Positions 8,120 through 17,024 of a stretch of DNA of 64,000 bases are shown in pieces. Position 1 is the stretch's first letter. Every line of letters starts with the position of its first letter. The notes beneath the pieces are model-generated. The model worked only from the letters and a program-made list of their open reading frames with translations. It did no database searches and had not been told where the DNA came from. Origin of the DNA: JAHEKD01 sp965204695 (GTDB taxonomy: Bacteria > Pseudomonadota > Gammaproteobacteria > Arenicellales > JAHEKD01); NCBI GenBank assembly GCA_965204695.1, contig OZ242007.1:2728001-2792000 (forward strand), given 5' to 3'. The position numbers and the translations under genes are program-made.

Positions 8120-9112
8120 TCAGGCACACAGTTTTAGGTTTTCGCACCTCCTTTGGTTTAACGTTTGTTGTTTAATAACGGCTCGCTCATCGATGATTTG
8201 CTGATATCGACCATAATACATATCCGCCGGTGTCACATTGTCTAACGACTCATGATAGCGTTCGTGGTTGTAATGATGAACAAACTGTTCAATGGCTTGT
8301 TCGAGTTCGCCAGGCAGATAATAATGCTCAAGTTTGACGACGTTTTTCATTGACCGATGATAGCGTTCAATTTTACCCTGAGTCATCGGATGGTACGGTG
8401 TTCCACGAGTATGCGTCATCTGATGATAAGCCAGGTAATCTTTCAGCTCACCGGATAGATACGCCGGGCCATTATCACTGAGTAGCCGTGGTCGGTGTTT
8501 AACAGGCACATTTGTCACACCCGTTACAGCAATCGCTTGATCCAGGGTGTCTTTGACATCACCCGCGCCCATGGTACTAGTGAGCATCCAGCTCAGAATA
8601 AACCGTGAATAATCATCCAGTACGGTAGACAGATAATACCAACCCCAGCCGATGATTTTGAAATAGGTAAAATCAGTCTGCCATAATTCATTGATTCGCT
8701 TGGTTGGCGTATGGAAGGTATCACTGGCCGATAGCAGAATATAGGCCGGTGAGGTAATCAGGTCATGGGCCTTCAAAATACGGTAAACACTGGACTCAGA
8801 GATAAAGTACCTGTGTTCATCGGTAATTTGCCAGGCCAGTTCACGAGGTGATTTCTCCGGGTACTGAAGTGCAATCTCGAGACATTGCTCTTTGACTGAT
8901 TCGGGGAGTTTGTTCCAGAACCGTTGGGGAGATTTACAATGACTTTCCAATGCATCAGGGCCACCCATTTGATAGAGTTGATACCAACGGTAAAAACTGC
9001 TGCGAGCAATACCCAGTTCCGCTAATGTCCTACTCACGGGAAGTTCACTGGCTTCAACTATATGGATAATTTCCACTTTTTCAGCCGCCGACAAACTCAT
9101 TCGTCGTCCCAC
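8120..9112 (-). CDS. IS3-family transposase OrfB (DDE integrase domain)
   Basis: A 330-residue product with an N-terminal HTH region (ELGIARSSFYRWYQLY) and an rve/DDE catalytic core: WQTDFTYFKI (first Asp), LLSDNGPAYLSG (second Asp) and QGKIERYHRSMK (Glu), then YNHERYHESLDNVTPADMYY. The ORF is opened here from a GTG at 9112, but the protein is more likely made as an OrfAB fusion by -1 frameshifting. The catalytic triad is intact, so the element may be active. Confidence 0.92.
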   Translation of the reverse strand: MGRRMSLSAAEKVEIIHIVEASELPVSRTLAELGIARSSFYRWYQLYQMGGPDALESHCKSPQRFWNKLPESVKEQCLEIALQYPEKSPRELAWQITDEHRYFISESSVYRILKAHDLITSPAYILLSASDTFHTPTKRINELWQTDFTYFKIIGWGWYYLSTVLDDYSRFILSWMLTSTMGAGDVKDTLDQAIAVTGVTNVPVKHRPRLLSDNGPAYLSGELKDYLAYHQMTHTRGTPYHPMTQGKIERYHRSMKNVVKLEHYYLPGELEQAIEQFVHHYNHERYHESLDNVTPADMYYGRYQQIIDERAVIKQQTLNQRRCENLKLCA

Positions 9113-9459
9113 GTCGAGTCCAAGCCAAGCACACTTTTTTTAAGCACCGTATTCTTCAAAACAACATCGGCCAGTGCATGTTTTAGCTGATTGTTTTCTT
9201 TGCGAAGTTCAGTCACTTCCTCTGAATTGGCTTCACGCTTAATATCACCGGCCAAACGTTGTTTCCCGGCTTCAAGAAAGTCTTTGCTCCAACGGTAATA
9301 CGTATTCTGATTGATCCCTTCCCGGCGGCATAACTCGGCAATACTATCCTCACCTCGAAGACCGTCTAATACAATCCGAATCTTTTCATCGGCTGAATAT
9401 TTATGACGGGTGTTGCGTTTAATTGCTTTAACTAATTTCTCTGAGTTATATTTACTCAT
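9097..9459 (-). CDS. IS3-family transposase OrfA (HTH and leucine zipper)
   Basis: A 120-residue protein with an HTH_8-type DNA-binding domain (YSADEKIRIVLDGLRGEDSI, INQNTYYRWSKDF) and a C-terminal coiled coil (EEVTELRKENNQLKHALADV). It overlaps orfB by 16 bases in the -1 frame. The upstream overlap contains an A-rich slippery run (A7G, 9134-9141) in frame as A AAA AAG, from which a -1 shift enters the orfB frame. Confidence 0.92.
   Translation of the reverse strand: MSKYNSEKLVKAIKRNTRHKYSADEKIRIVLDGLRGEDSIAELCRREGINQNTYYRWSKDFLEAGKQRLAGDIKREANSEEVTELRKENNQLKHALADVVLKNTVLKKSVLGLDSTWDDE
9134..9141 (-). promoter_or_regulatory. Probable -1 frameshift signal of the IS3 element
   Basis: On the minus strand CTT AAA AAA AGT in orfA contains the A AAA AAG heptamer. 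Slipping back one base gives AAG TGT GCT and continues open into orfB. Confidence 0.7.
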
Positions 9460-9548
9460 CTTAAGACTCCTATAAATTACTATTAAATTAACAGAAGTCT
9501 CTCTTGTTCAGAACATCAACTTTGTCTCATATCCTCTGACGGGATACA

Positions 9549-10316
9549 TTATACGATATTCGTAGAGGATTCTGGCTGCATGTGGACGGTGCGCTCGGCG
9601 CAGCCTATCTGCCCTTTATAGAAATGGCCTACAATCGGCAGTTGATTGAGTATAGTGGACCTGTTTTTGACTTTCGCAACCCTGCGGTAATGAGTGTAGG
9701 TTGCTCCATGCACAAGTGGTTGGGTGGTCCCTGGCCATCCGGTGTATTCATGACTCGGACTGCGTATCAGCTAACCCCGCCTGATGCAGCGGCATCGTTT
9801 CTGGGTACTCCGGATACCACTTTGGGTGGCTCCCGTTCGGCCTTTTCTCCAATGATCTTCTGGGATTATTTTTCCAGAATGAGCTACGAAGACAATATGC
9901 AAAAAGCACTGCAAACAGAACAGGTAACCAGCTATCTCGAAACTGAATTATTAGCCTTTGAAGCAGAATTGAAACAACGCTTTGGAGAAGAGGTGGATCT
10001 GTGGATAGCACGCTCCCGGCTAAGCCTGACAGTACGTTTTCGCCTGGTAAATGAGACCATTAATTATAAATGGTCTCTGGATACCAATCGATTATGGGTG
10101 CCAGTTTCTGATAGTGAGCACCAGCAACGTTCGTATTCACATATCTTTGTAATGCATTCAGTGGATACTGCGCGTGTTGATGCGTTTATGGCTGATCTGC
10201 GAGCTGCCAAGCAAAATGACTGGCATGATGCTTTTCCAGTGGTGGATGTCAGCGCAGTACCGGTAGCACCGAACCCCGGACCATTAACTCCCTATACGCC
10301 ACCTAAATCAGCCTAG
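9549..10316 (+). pseudogene. PLP-dependent group II decarboxylase, 5' end deleted
   Basis: Reading starts right at the IS edge with no start codon of its own. The remaining 255 codons carry FWLHVDGALGAAYLPF (the conserved HVDGA loop binding PLP) and SVGCSMHKWLGGPWPSGVF with the Schiff-base Lys in the HK pair, then the C-terminal small domain. The phrase pattern resembles histidine decarboxylase-like group II enzymes. The N-terminal substrate and PLP-phosphate-binding region is missing, so the fragment should be inactive. It is followed after 30 bases by an intact PsiD-like decarboxylase gene. Confidence 0.82.
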
Positions 10317-10346
10317 CGCTACCAAACAACAACGAGGGACTAAATC

Positions 10347-11714
10347 ATGTTTGAGATTCGAGATATCTTACGAATAGCCAGTCAGGCCAGACAAGAAGAA
10401 TTGTCACCAGCCGATTATGCACGTGCAGTCGCCACTTTAAATTGGCAACGTGAAACATTTTCTATTGCAAACGAAGCGCAATTACCAATCGTGCCGCCAA
10501 TGCAAAGTATGATGGCGATTTTCTCTGCTGAGCAAGGGGACTCAATTGGCTACACATACGGAAACGACATGTTGACACAATTCGTTGAATTAGCTCAGAC
10601 ACTTGGCCTTCTTCCCGCCTTTACCGAACTGGAAGATTGGCTATTGACCATTAACTATGTGATTCAAACAGCACCTGTTTACAATCCGGATAAATCTGAA
10701 CAATTCTTCTTCCCCATGTCGAGCATGTTTGTGTTCTATATGTACACTGAAGCGGGTGCTGCCTTGTTCAGGGATAAACTATTCAATGACCTGTTAACTG
10801 CTGTGTTGGATAATTGGTGTACCTTTTTGGACTCGCCAGTGACTTTGAAAGTACTAAACCCGGATCAGACAACCCCTGCAGAGCAAGGCTGGTTGTCTGC
10901 TCCTGCACAACAGCAATTTTGCCTACAGCAATGTGCCAACTACCAGTATGCGAACGATCCGAGCTATCCGTATTGGACATTTACTTCTTTTAACGATTTT
11001 TTTCACCGTGAATGGAATTTGCAAGAATATCGTCCGTTGGCTGGAGCCGGTGATGATCAAGTTATTGTGGCGGCTAACGACGGTACGGTTTATCGCATTG
11101 CTCAGGGTGTGGGCGAGTTTGCGTCATTTTGGACAAAAGGCCAAAATTACTCTCTGGCTGAAATGTTAAACGGTAGCCCGTCCACTCAGGATTTTGTTAA
11201 TGGTGACGTATTGCAGTCATTTCTGGATGGCTCAGACTATCATCGCTGGCACGCACCTATTGGTGGCACAGTAATCGAAGCCAGAGTTATTCAGGGGCTC
11301 ACCTTCAGCGAATTGCTCTCAGAGGGTTTGGACATTAGTGCAGGCACCGATTCGCAAGGTTATCAAACTATGGTTAACACCCGTGGCCTGGTCATTATCG
11401 ATAATCCAAACATTGGGAAAGTAGCAGTGCTCCCTACCGGCATTACCGAAATTTCTTCTATTCAATTGAGTGTAGAGCCTGGTCAAACCGTGACCAAAGG
11501 AGATGAATTAGGCTATTTTAGTTACGGCGGCTCAACGTTAGTGTTAGCTTTTGAACAAGGCATGATTTCTGAATTTATTGCACAGGAACCACCGCAAAAC
11601 AATAATAGCGTCACCGCTGACGACACGGCAAACTGCAAAACTGCTGGGACCTGCAGCGCAGAGCAAGGTTGCCTGATGGTTCGTTCCCAAATTGCCGTGG
11701 CAAACTTGAAATAA
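10347..11714 (+). CDS. Phosphatidylserine-decarboxylase-superfamily protein, PsiD-like
   Basis: A 455-residue protein. The C-terminal half has the PSD catalytic elements: FNDFFHREW, YHRWHAPIGGTV (His), and the autocleavage site GGST in LGYFSYGGSTLVLAFE, where Ser would become the pyruvoyl group. The N-terminal 200 residues resemble the extension (PSDC) seen in PsiD-type tryptophan decarboxylases and not the membrane-anchored bacterial Psd. No signal peptide or TM helix is seen. Adjacent remnants of an amino-acid decarboxylase and an amine oxidase suggest amino-acid or amine metabolism and not phospholipid synthesis; that is inference. The ATG has an AGGGA site upstream. Confidence 0.82.
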   Translation: MFEIRDILRIASQARQEELSPADYARAVATLNWQRETFSIANEAQLPIVPPMQSMMAIFSAEQGDSIGYTYGNDMLTQFVELAQTLGLLPAFTELEDWLLTINYVIQTAPVYNPDKSEQFFFPMSSMFVFYMYTEAGAALFRDKLFNDLLTAVLDNWCTFLDSPVTLKVLNPDQTTPAEQGWLSAPAQQQFCLQQCANYQYANDPSYPYWTFTSFNDFFHREWNLQEYRPLAGAGDDQVIVAANDGTVYRIAQGVGEFASFWTKGQNYSLAEMLNGSPSTQDFVNGDVLQSFLDGSDYHRWHAPIGGTVIEARVIQGLTFSELLSEGLDISAGTDSQGYQTMVNTRGLVIIDNPNIGKVAVLPTGITEISSIQLSVEPGQTVTKGDELGYFSYGGSTLVLAFEQGMISEFIAQEPPQNNNSVTADDTANCKTAGTCSAEQGCLMVRSQIAVANLK

Positions 11715-11915
11715 CTAATGTGAACCAGCGGGTGAGTGAGTCGATTTCCGGTACTTTAGAGTTGGTGATTTTCGGATTATCAGTGCTAGAGAGTATGACG
11801 TGTTAACTGTTTTAGCGGTGAGAATCAGCCACAAAAAACATTTATCAATAAAGCAGTTCAAACTACTAAATCAACCAAGCTTGAGTTTGATTAAGTTCTT
11901 TAGCTGGTTAATGGG

Positions 11916-13178
11916 TTATTGAGCGTTTTGTAGGCGTGAAACACTTACAAATTCATCAATTTGTTGCATAAGTTGATCAAAATAAGGATTAAAGGTTAAG
12001 CGTGTCAGTGCTTGATTATCTGGAATCAAATTTGATGCGCGACCAAACAGTTCACCGTGCCAGATTTCTGCGGCCGTTAAGCATTCTCTAACTTCTTTTT
12101 CATTGCGGTCTGCATTGCCACCACAGTTACGGTAATCACCATTAATCCCATAATGCATGTTATTCGGTGAGATATGTGTCGCTTGATGTGAAAAACTGAT
12201 TATTCGTTGCTTTGGCAAGTAACTGTTCACGTATTCAATTCGGTTATCTTTTTGATTTTTTTTATTGGCAGGATTTTGCTGATAGATAATTAACCGATTA
12301 GCAGGATTAGTAAAATCGTTACTGAAATAACGTTGATTGGTAGTGACATCTATTATTGGGTCATCACTGCTTTGTACTAAAAATACGGGTGTGGTTAGTG
12401 ACTGTTGACTAAGTAATAGTTGTAAATCTTGAGTTAATAAATAGGTTTGGGCTGCGGCATTAATTGGCATGGCTTCGAACCGGGCGTAGTCATCCTGTTC
12501 ATCTTTGTCTAGCCAGTTGACAACATGTCGTAGCCACACGCTTTGGCGTATTTGCCAGGCAGAGTCCAGGGCCAGTGCAGGTGAAAAAGCAAACGTGCCT
12601 TTAATTTCTGGATCTTCGGCTGCCGCATAAACAGACAAAAGCCCACCAAGCGAGAATCCGCCCACATAAACTTGATCAATATCTTGTTTAAGTGTTTCAA
12701 TTCCAAATCGGACAGCGTTGAGCCAATCTTGCCGAGTGATAGAAAGCAAATCGGCTGCACGTGCACCATGACCTGGCAGCAATATTGCACGCACCAGAAA
12801 ACATTGTTCTGAAAAAGCCTGTGCAAGATCACGCATGGCCAGAGGCATATCGGCTAAACCATGAATTAATAAGACACCTTTTTCAGAACGGTTGCTGCAA
12901 TGGTTAGCAGGTCTTAATTCAAAAGGTGCTGCGGCGTCGAGTTCTTGCTGTTTATTATGATCATCCATGAAGACTTTATTGGTTTTAAGGTGGGCACTTG
13001 TTTGTTCAATGTAATCGGAAAAATCCTGATAGTCTGACCTATCAAAAGTAGACGATGTTGAAGAAGGTTGCAGATGCGGATTTTTTTTGGTTTGAAAATG
13101 ATTCCATGCACTGCAAGATGTCAGTAATAGAAACATCCCTGCGAGTGCAACCCAAAGTATTTTGGAACGTTTTTTCAT
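11916..13178 (-). CDS. Alpha/beta hydrolase lipoprotein (esterase/lipase-like)
   Basis: A 420-residue protein with a lipoprotein signal (LAGMFLLLTSC). The hydrolase fold shows the oxyanion region GVLLIHGLADMP, the nucleophile elbow VGGFSLGGLLS (GxSxG), a likely acid in QSSDDPIIDVT and the catalytic His in FSHQATHIS. It is the last gene of the PepSY-TCS operon and overlaps or abuts the kinase stop at 13178, so it is probably a target or co-regulated effector of that system. Substrate unknown; a long-chain ester or envelope lipid is possible. Confidence 0.82.
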   Translation of the reverse strand: MKKRSKILWVALAGMFLLLTSCSAWNHFQTKKNPHLQPSSTSSTFDRSDYQDFSDYIEQTSAHLKTNKVFMDDHNKQQELDAAAPFELRPANHCSNRSEKGVLLIHGLADMPLAMRDLAQAFSEQCFLVRAILLPGHGARAADLLSITRQDWLNAVRFGIETLKQDIDQVYVGGFSLGGLLSVYAAAEDPEIKGTFAFSPALALDSAWQIRQSVWLRHVVNWLDKDEQDDYARFEAMPINAAAQTYLLTQDLQLLLSQQSLTTPVFLVQSSDDPIIDVTTNQRYFSNDFTNPANRLIIYQQNPANKKNQKDNRIEYVNSYLPKQRIISFSHQATHISPNNMHYGINGDYRNCGGNADRNEKEVRECLTAAEIWHGELFGRASNLIPDNQALTRLTFNPYFDQLMQQIDEFVSVSRLQNAQ

Positions 13179-14512
13179 CAGCGCAATTCACTCTCAGATT
13201 TATTTGTTGATTGAGTTGAGATGGGTTGCCGATAGGTAAATATCAGTCCACCCGAACCCCGGTTCGTTAAGGTGATAGTACCGTTATGTTGTTTGGCAAT
13301 TTCCTTGCAGATTGCCAGGCCAAGGCCACTGCCCACCTCAGTATTCTCCTGGGTTCGATAAAAAGGCGTAAAAACTTTATCAATATCTTCTTCGGCAATG
13401 CCAGGGCCTGAATCGATAATCGTTAATACAGCTGTATTAGCTTCTACATCGACACTAACATCGATTTGACCGTGATCCGGTGTGTAGTTGATGGCATTAG
13501 TGATCGCATTTTCAACAAGTTGTTTGAGGCCTTGATTAATATTTTGGACTCCAACATCTTCTGTGTTGGTTATGCCAAGATCGATGTTTTTACGGTCCGC
13601 CAAAGGATGGAGTAAAATCATCACATCCTTGACGATTTCATCCAAACGAACATCTTCGGCAGAATCTAACTGAGATTTTTGTAATCGGGCTAAATTCAAT
13701 AATTGATTAACCAGATTGTTTAATCGATCTAAGCCTGTTCGCAACAACCCCATCCGTTCATTCACTTGTGATGGTGATTGAGCTTTTTCCAGGTTTTCAG
13801 CAAGCAACGATAAAGCTGTAATCGGCGTGCGCAATTCGTGAGAAGCATCAGCAATAAATCGATGCTGTTGGGTAATAGTATCCTTGGTACGCAATAGCAG
13901 ACGGTTAATGGCATCTACAAATGGCAAGATTTCTGAAGGTATGTTTCGCGTTGATAAAGGGTTTAGATTGATAGCGGCCTGGTTATCCACTGTTTGTGCC
14001 AACTGTTTTATGGGCTTCATTCGAGCGTAAATTACCCAACGCATGAGCACCAATAAAACTAGTGCTAACACACAGATCGGCAACACGGCACTAGTTGCAT
14101 TGGCCAGGGCTATCTCATTTCTGAGCTCCGTTTGCTGAGCGACTACAAAGCGCTGATCATCCTGTTTGGTAATTATGTATATGCGCCAGGATATGCCGTG
14201 CGAAGTAATGGTATCAAAGCCATCTGAAAGATGAGAGATTTTGCCCAATTCAGACCCTGTGTCTTGTAAAGACATAACAATAATCTTCTCATCCTCATAA
14301 CGGTAATCCCACCAGTCATCACTTGAGTTATCAGCCCTGGAAACAAGATTTGCAATTTGTTGTAACACCTCATCTTGAACGTCGCGGGCCTCAAAAAAAG
14401 CCATTAATCCAGCGGTTAGTCCTGCCACTGTGGAAATCGACAAGGTGATAATAAAAATCCAACGTGTTAATTCCCGTTGAATCGAGCGGGGAGCTACTGA
14501 TTGATCATCCAT
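13178..14512 (-). CDS. Sensor histidine kinase (QseC/PmrB-like)
   Basis: A 444-residue inner-membrane kinase: TM1 near residues 15-40, a periplasmic sensor of about 100 residues (containing DDWWDYRYEDEK), TM2 around 150 (VLPICVLALVLLVLMRWVIY), HAMP-like linker, H-box ADASHELRTPITAL with the phosphoacceptor His, N-box VENAITNAINYTPDHG, and G-boxes DSGPGIAEED and GSGLGLAICKEIA. It overlaps the upstream response-regulator gene by 19 bases. A PepSY protein at the operon head suggests envelope or metal sensing. Confidence 0.93.
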   Translation of the reverse strand: MDDQSVAPRSIQRELTRWIFIITLSISTVAGLTAGLMAFFEARDVQDEVLQQIANLVSRADNSSDDWWDYRYEDEKIIVMSLQDTGSELGKISHLSDGFDTITSHGISWRIYIITKQDDQRFVVAQQTELRNEIALANATSAVLPICVLALVLLVLMRWVIYARMKPIKQLAQTVDNQAAINLNPLSTRNIPSEILPFVDAINRLLLRTKDTITQQHRFIADASHELRTPITALSLLAENLEKAQSPSQVNERMGLLRTGLDRLNNLVNQLLNLARLQKSQLDSAEDVRLDEIVKDVMILLHPLADRKNIDLGITNTEDVGVQNINQGLKQLVENAITNAINYTPDHGQIDVSVDVEANTAVLTIIDSGPGIAEEDIDKVFTPFYRTQENTEVGSGLGLAICKEIAKQHNGTITLTNRGSGGLIFTYRQPISTQSTNKSESELR

Positions 14513-15150
14513 CCCAGATCTCGTATATTTTTGATTGCATCCTTACCTAGCTTTTTGCGTAAACCGTGAATAATAAATTCAATCGCATTACTGGCTATTT
14601 CTTCGTTCCAGCCGTAAACCTGTTCTTCCAGTTCAGATTTGGAAAATAATCGGCCGGGTCGGTGCATCATGATTCTCATCACCGTGAACTCCCGGGCTGA
14701 TAAGTGCACTAATTCGCCGTTTTGTAATAATTTACCGCTGGCAATATCCAGCACCAAATCGCCACATTCCAGTGATGAGCGGGCATTACCCTGGTTGCGG
14801 CGGGTGACAGCGCGAATTCGTGCTTCAAGTTCCGAAACCCGGAAAGGTTTGACCAGATAATCATCAGCGCCAAGATCCAGGCCAGTAATGCGATCTTCCA
14901 GTGCATCGCGTGCGGTGACGATAATCACTGGAACGGGATTTTGTTGATCGCGAATCGCTTTCAGTATTTCAATCCCATCTTTACCAGGCAGCCCTAAATC
15001 CAGCAGGATTACACTGTAGGTTTGAGTGTCGATTGCGGCCAGAGCCTGTTGCCCATTTTTGATCCAGTCGATCGAATAACGAGAATCTTTGAGCGTTTGC
15101 TCGACCGCCGTGCCAATTAACGGGTCATCTTCTATCAGTAAAATGCGCAC
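14494..15150 (-). CDS. OmpR-family response regulator (QseB/PmrA-like)
   Basis: A 218-residue protein: receiver domain with acidic pair IEDD (residues 6-9), phosphoacceptor in VILLDLGLPGKDG, TARDALEDR and the switch Lys in DDYLVKPF; C-terminal winged helix (LSAREFTVMRIMMHRPG, NAIEFIIHGLRKKLG). It pairs with the overlapping downstream kinase gene. Confidence 0.94.
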   Translation of the reverse strand: MRILLIEDDPLIGTAVEQTLKDSRYSIDWIKNGQQALAAIDTQTYSVILLDLGLPGKDGIEILKAIRDQQNPVPVIIVTARDALEDRITGLDLGADDYLVKPFRVSELEARIRAVTRRNQGNARSSLECGDLVLDIASGKLLQNGELVHLSAREFTVMRIMMHRPGRLFSKSELEEQVYGWNEEIASNAIEFIIHGLRKKLGKDAIKNIRDLGWMINQ

Positions 15151-15156
15151 GAGTAG

Positions 15157-15366
15157 TTACGGTTGATTAACGGTTTTATCAACTAACGATTTTAAATATA
15201 AGGCCAGAGCAATGACCAGAGAAGTGCTGAATAAAAACAGGCCTGAAATCAATCCGCCGAATAATAAGATCATGCAGATCAAGACAGCAAAAACTTTAGA
15301 AATCCAGTCCATTGATTGCCATTGTTGTTTAAGCAGTAATTTATATTGGGTAAAGTAGTCGTTCAT
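15157..15366 (-). CDS. Small membrane protein of the TCS operon
   Basis: A 69-residue protein with one or two TM segments (FAVLICMILLFGGLISGLFLF and LVIALALYLKSLV) after an amphipathic N-terminus. A strong Shine-Dalgarno (AGGAG, 7-base spacing) precedes the ATG at 15366, and it ends 6 bases before the response regulator, so it is a genuine operon member. I do not recognise a family; a small kinase- or envelope-associated regulator is a possible role. Confidence 0.7.
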   Translation of the reverse strand: MNDYFTQYKLLLKQQWQSMDWISKVFAVLICMILLFGGLISGLFLFSTSLVIALALYLKSLVDKTVNQP

Positions 15367-15427
15367 TTTAATTCTCCTGAGTATGCAACCCGCCCGGTAG
15401 GCGGGTTACTGTTAATAATGGTGTTGA

Positions 15428-15754
15428 TTAATGGTCGTCCAATTCTTTTTCAAGAATGCGGCCATCTTTGGCATCTATCTCGAATTCATAGACCTGGTTT
15501 TCATTATTCAGGACTTCAATTTCCCAGATTAAAGTATCATTCTCCATTTCCATTTCGGCTTCGATGACTTTGCCTGAAATGTCAGCCAGTGCAATGCTCA
15601 TGGCCTGTTCAGGACTTACCGTAGCCTGGTTGACTTGTTCGAAAGTCAGATCATCGTGGCCGTGACCAGATTTGCCTGAGAATGCTGCAACTGAAGTTCC
15701 AGCCAGAATCACACTGACGATACTTGCGGTTAATACTTTGGTAGATGTTTTCAT
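15428..15754 (-). CDS. Periplasmic PepSY-domain protein
   Basis: A 108-residue protein with a signal peptide (VLTASIVSVILAGTSVAA), a short Gly/His patch (GKSGHGHDD), and one PepSY domain: VSPEQAMSIALADISGKVIE, LIWEIEVLNNENQVYEFEID, AKDGRIL. PepSY proteins are often encoded with QseBC-like systems and cytochrome b561, and may act as inhibitors or as ligand-binding modulators. First gene of the five-gene operon reading down to 11916. Confidence 0.88.
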   Translation of the reverse strand: MKTSTKVLTASIVSVILAGTSVAAFSGKSGHGHDDLTFEQVNQATVSPEQAMSIALADISGKVIEAEMEMENDTLIWEIEVLNNENQVYEFEIDAKDGRILEKELDDH

Positions 15755-15787
15755 GATAAATACTCCATAAATAAGTTAAATGTAATT

Positions 15788-15808
15788 AACGTTATGTTTT
15801 AACGTTAT
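15788..15808. promoter_or_regulatory. AACGTTAT direct repeat upstream of the PepSY operon
   Basis: AACGTTAT occurs at 15788-15795 and again at 15801-15808, a 13-base period, 34 bases upstream of the PepSY start. OmpR-family regulators bind direct repeats in such positions, so this could be the autoregulatory site of the operon's own response regulator. Confidence 0.4.
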
Positions 15809-15916
15809 AGGAGCATCATAAAAAACTAAACTTAGCTCAAAATTAGCAAAACTGAAAAAATTCATCATTAGCTTTTCTTTCAAAAAACAGGACTATTATG
15901 AGTATTCAAAGAACAG

Positions 15917-17014
15917 CTAATCTGTATGTTCGCTAATCAGCACAGTCTCGATTTCATCAGTGTGATGATGCAGATCATAGTGATCTGCGAGAATATCGGT
16001 ACCGAAATCACCCTGTAAATCCCTGACCACGGAATGAATATGATCGGCCGCTTCGGTTGTGTTATCAAATTCGATCAGTATGGTTGGCCCGGAGATTCGG
16101 TAATAGCCGGGTTCTCCGGGCAAAAGACTGCCTCCCCAGGCAAAGTGCAGGCTGTTTATCCCTGTGGCTGCAATGCTCTGATAGCGTTTATCACATAGCT
16201 CAGGATTCAGGCGCGATAAATAAGTGTCAAGTAATTTATCCAATAAACCTTGTTGTTCAGGTTCCATATCACCCCGGGGTAAGCCTATTGGCAAGCTGTC
16301 TTTAACAATTCGTCCTTTACCTAAAAACATTGGCCGTTCACCATCTCGAGCCTGGGCAAAAACAAGTTCTGAACGCTGTAGTTGTTTATCGTTCAGCGAT
16401 TGCCACAAGGCGAGGCCAGCATCTTCTTCACTCGCCAAAATTCTTAAGCCTTCGCGTTCCCAGCCGTTTGGCACTTCCCGCGGTTCGCTACCCAAAAACA
16501 TAGGTTCAGTTGAAATCTCTCCGGAGGCGGAAATGGTCCAGTTAAGGGATAAATGATGACCGTCAAAGCGTAATCCCCAGGGCTTGCCGACTACTGGTTG
16601 ACCAAAAATTGCCAGAAAGTAGGCTTCTTTACTACGAAAATAATGTTCAAACCATCGATACCAGAAGCTTCGTTCAGCACGTAGTTGATCGACCTCATGT
16701 TCAAGACTCATGACATTTTTAACCGTTTCCAGACCTTGCCGACTGAGTACAATGTCAAACAGTTCCAGTAAAGATTGCCATTGTTGTGTGGATAATTTAT
16801 CGCGGCGCAATCCTTCTAAACCGTCCGCTGCAAAACGAATATCATAACGTTCAAAATCATCAAATTGATAAAGCACTGTGTCAAGTTGATCATCATCGAG
16901 GGTGGTTAGCCAGGCTGCTGCTGCTCGGGTGATGTCTGTAGCTGCCATCAAAGTCATGGGCGCCAGCAGTATTATGCTGATGATGAAGGTTTTAATTGAG
17001 TCGATAGTATTCAA
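15917..17014 (-). CDS. DUF3500-family periplasmic protein
   Basis: A 366-residue protein if started at the TTG at 17014, which has a GAGG site 9 bases upstream and directly precedes a signal peptide (TFIISIILLAPMTLMA). The reading frame stays open upstream into the kinase gene but without a better start. It contains the DUF3500 hallmarks KPWGLRFDGHHLSLNWT, MFLGSEPREVPNG and HFAWGGSLLPGEPGYYRISG, and an unusual His-rich end (HYDLHHHTDE). The function of the family is unknown. It follows the second TCS and is likely co-transcribed. Confidence 0.8.
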   Translation of the reverse strand: MNTIDSIKTFIISIILLAPMTLMAATDITRAAAAWLTTLDDDQLDTVLYQFDDFERYDIRFAADGLEGLRRDKLSTQQWQSLLELFDIVLSRQGLETVKNVMSLEHEVDQLRAERSFWYRWFEHYFRSKEAYFLAIFGQPVVGKPWGLRFDGHHLSLNWTISASGEISTEPMFLGSEPREVPNGWEREGLRILASEEDAGLALWQSLNDKQLQRSELVFAQARDGERPMFLGKGRIVKDSLPIGLPRGDMEPEQQGLLDKLLDTYLSRLNPELCDKRYQSIAATGINSLHFAWGGSLLPGEPGYYRISGPTILIEFDNTTEAADHIHSVVRDLQGDFGTDILADHYDLHHHTDEIETVLISEHTD

Positions 17015-17024
17015 TACCAGAACC

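Larger units (their letters stand above)
8043..9548 (-). mobile_element. IS3-family insertion sequence, complete (1506 bp)
   Basis: The ends are imperfect terminal inverted repeats: TGTATGTCGTCAGATGATTT at 8043 matches the reverse complement of the right end, TGTATCCCGTCAGAGGATAT at 9548, and the similarity continues for about 45 bases to AAGAGAGACT on both sides. The element starts TG and ends CA as IS3 elements do. It encodes overlapping orfA and orfB on the minus strand. No target-site duplication is visible (left flank CTGAG, right flank TTATA), and the flanking gene fragments are unrelated, so an adjacent deletion or recombination between two copies probably followed insertion. Confidence 0.88.

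Noticed and set aside
7653..10316. Simple IS insertion splitting one gene
   Set aside because: The two flanks belong to different enzyme families (FAD amine oxidase and PLP decarboxylase) and lack a target duplication.
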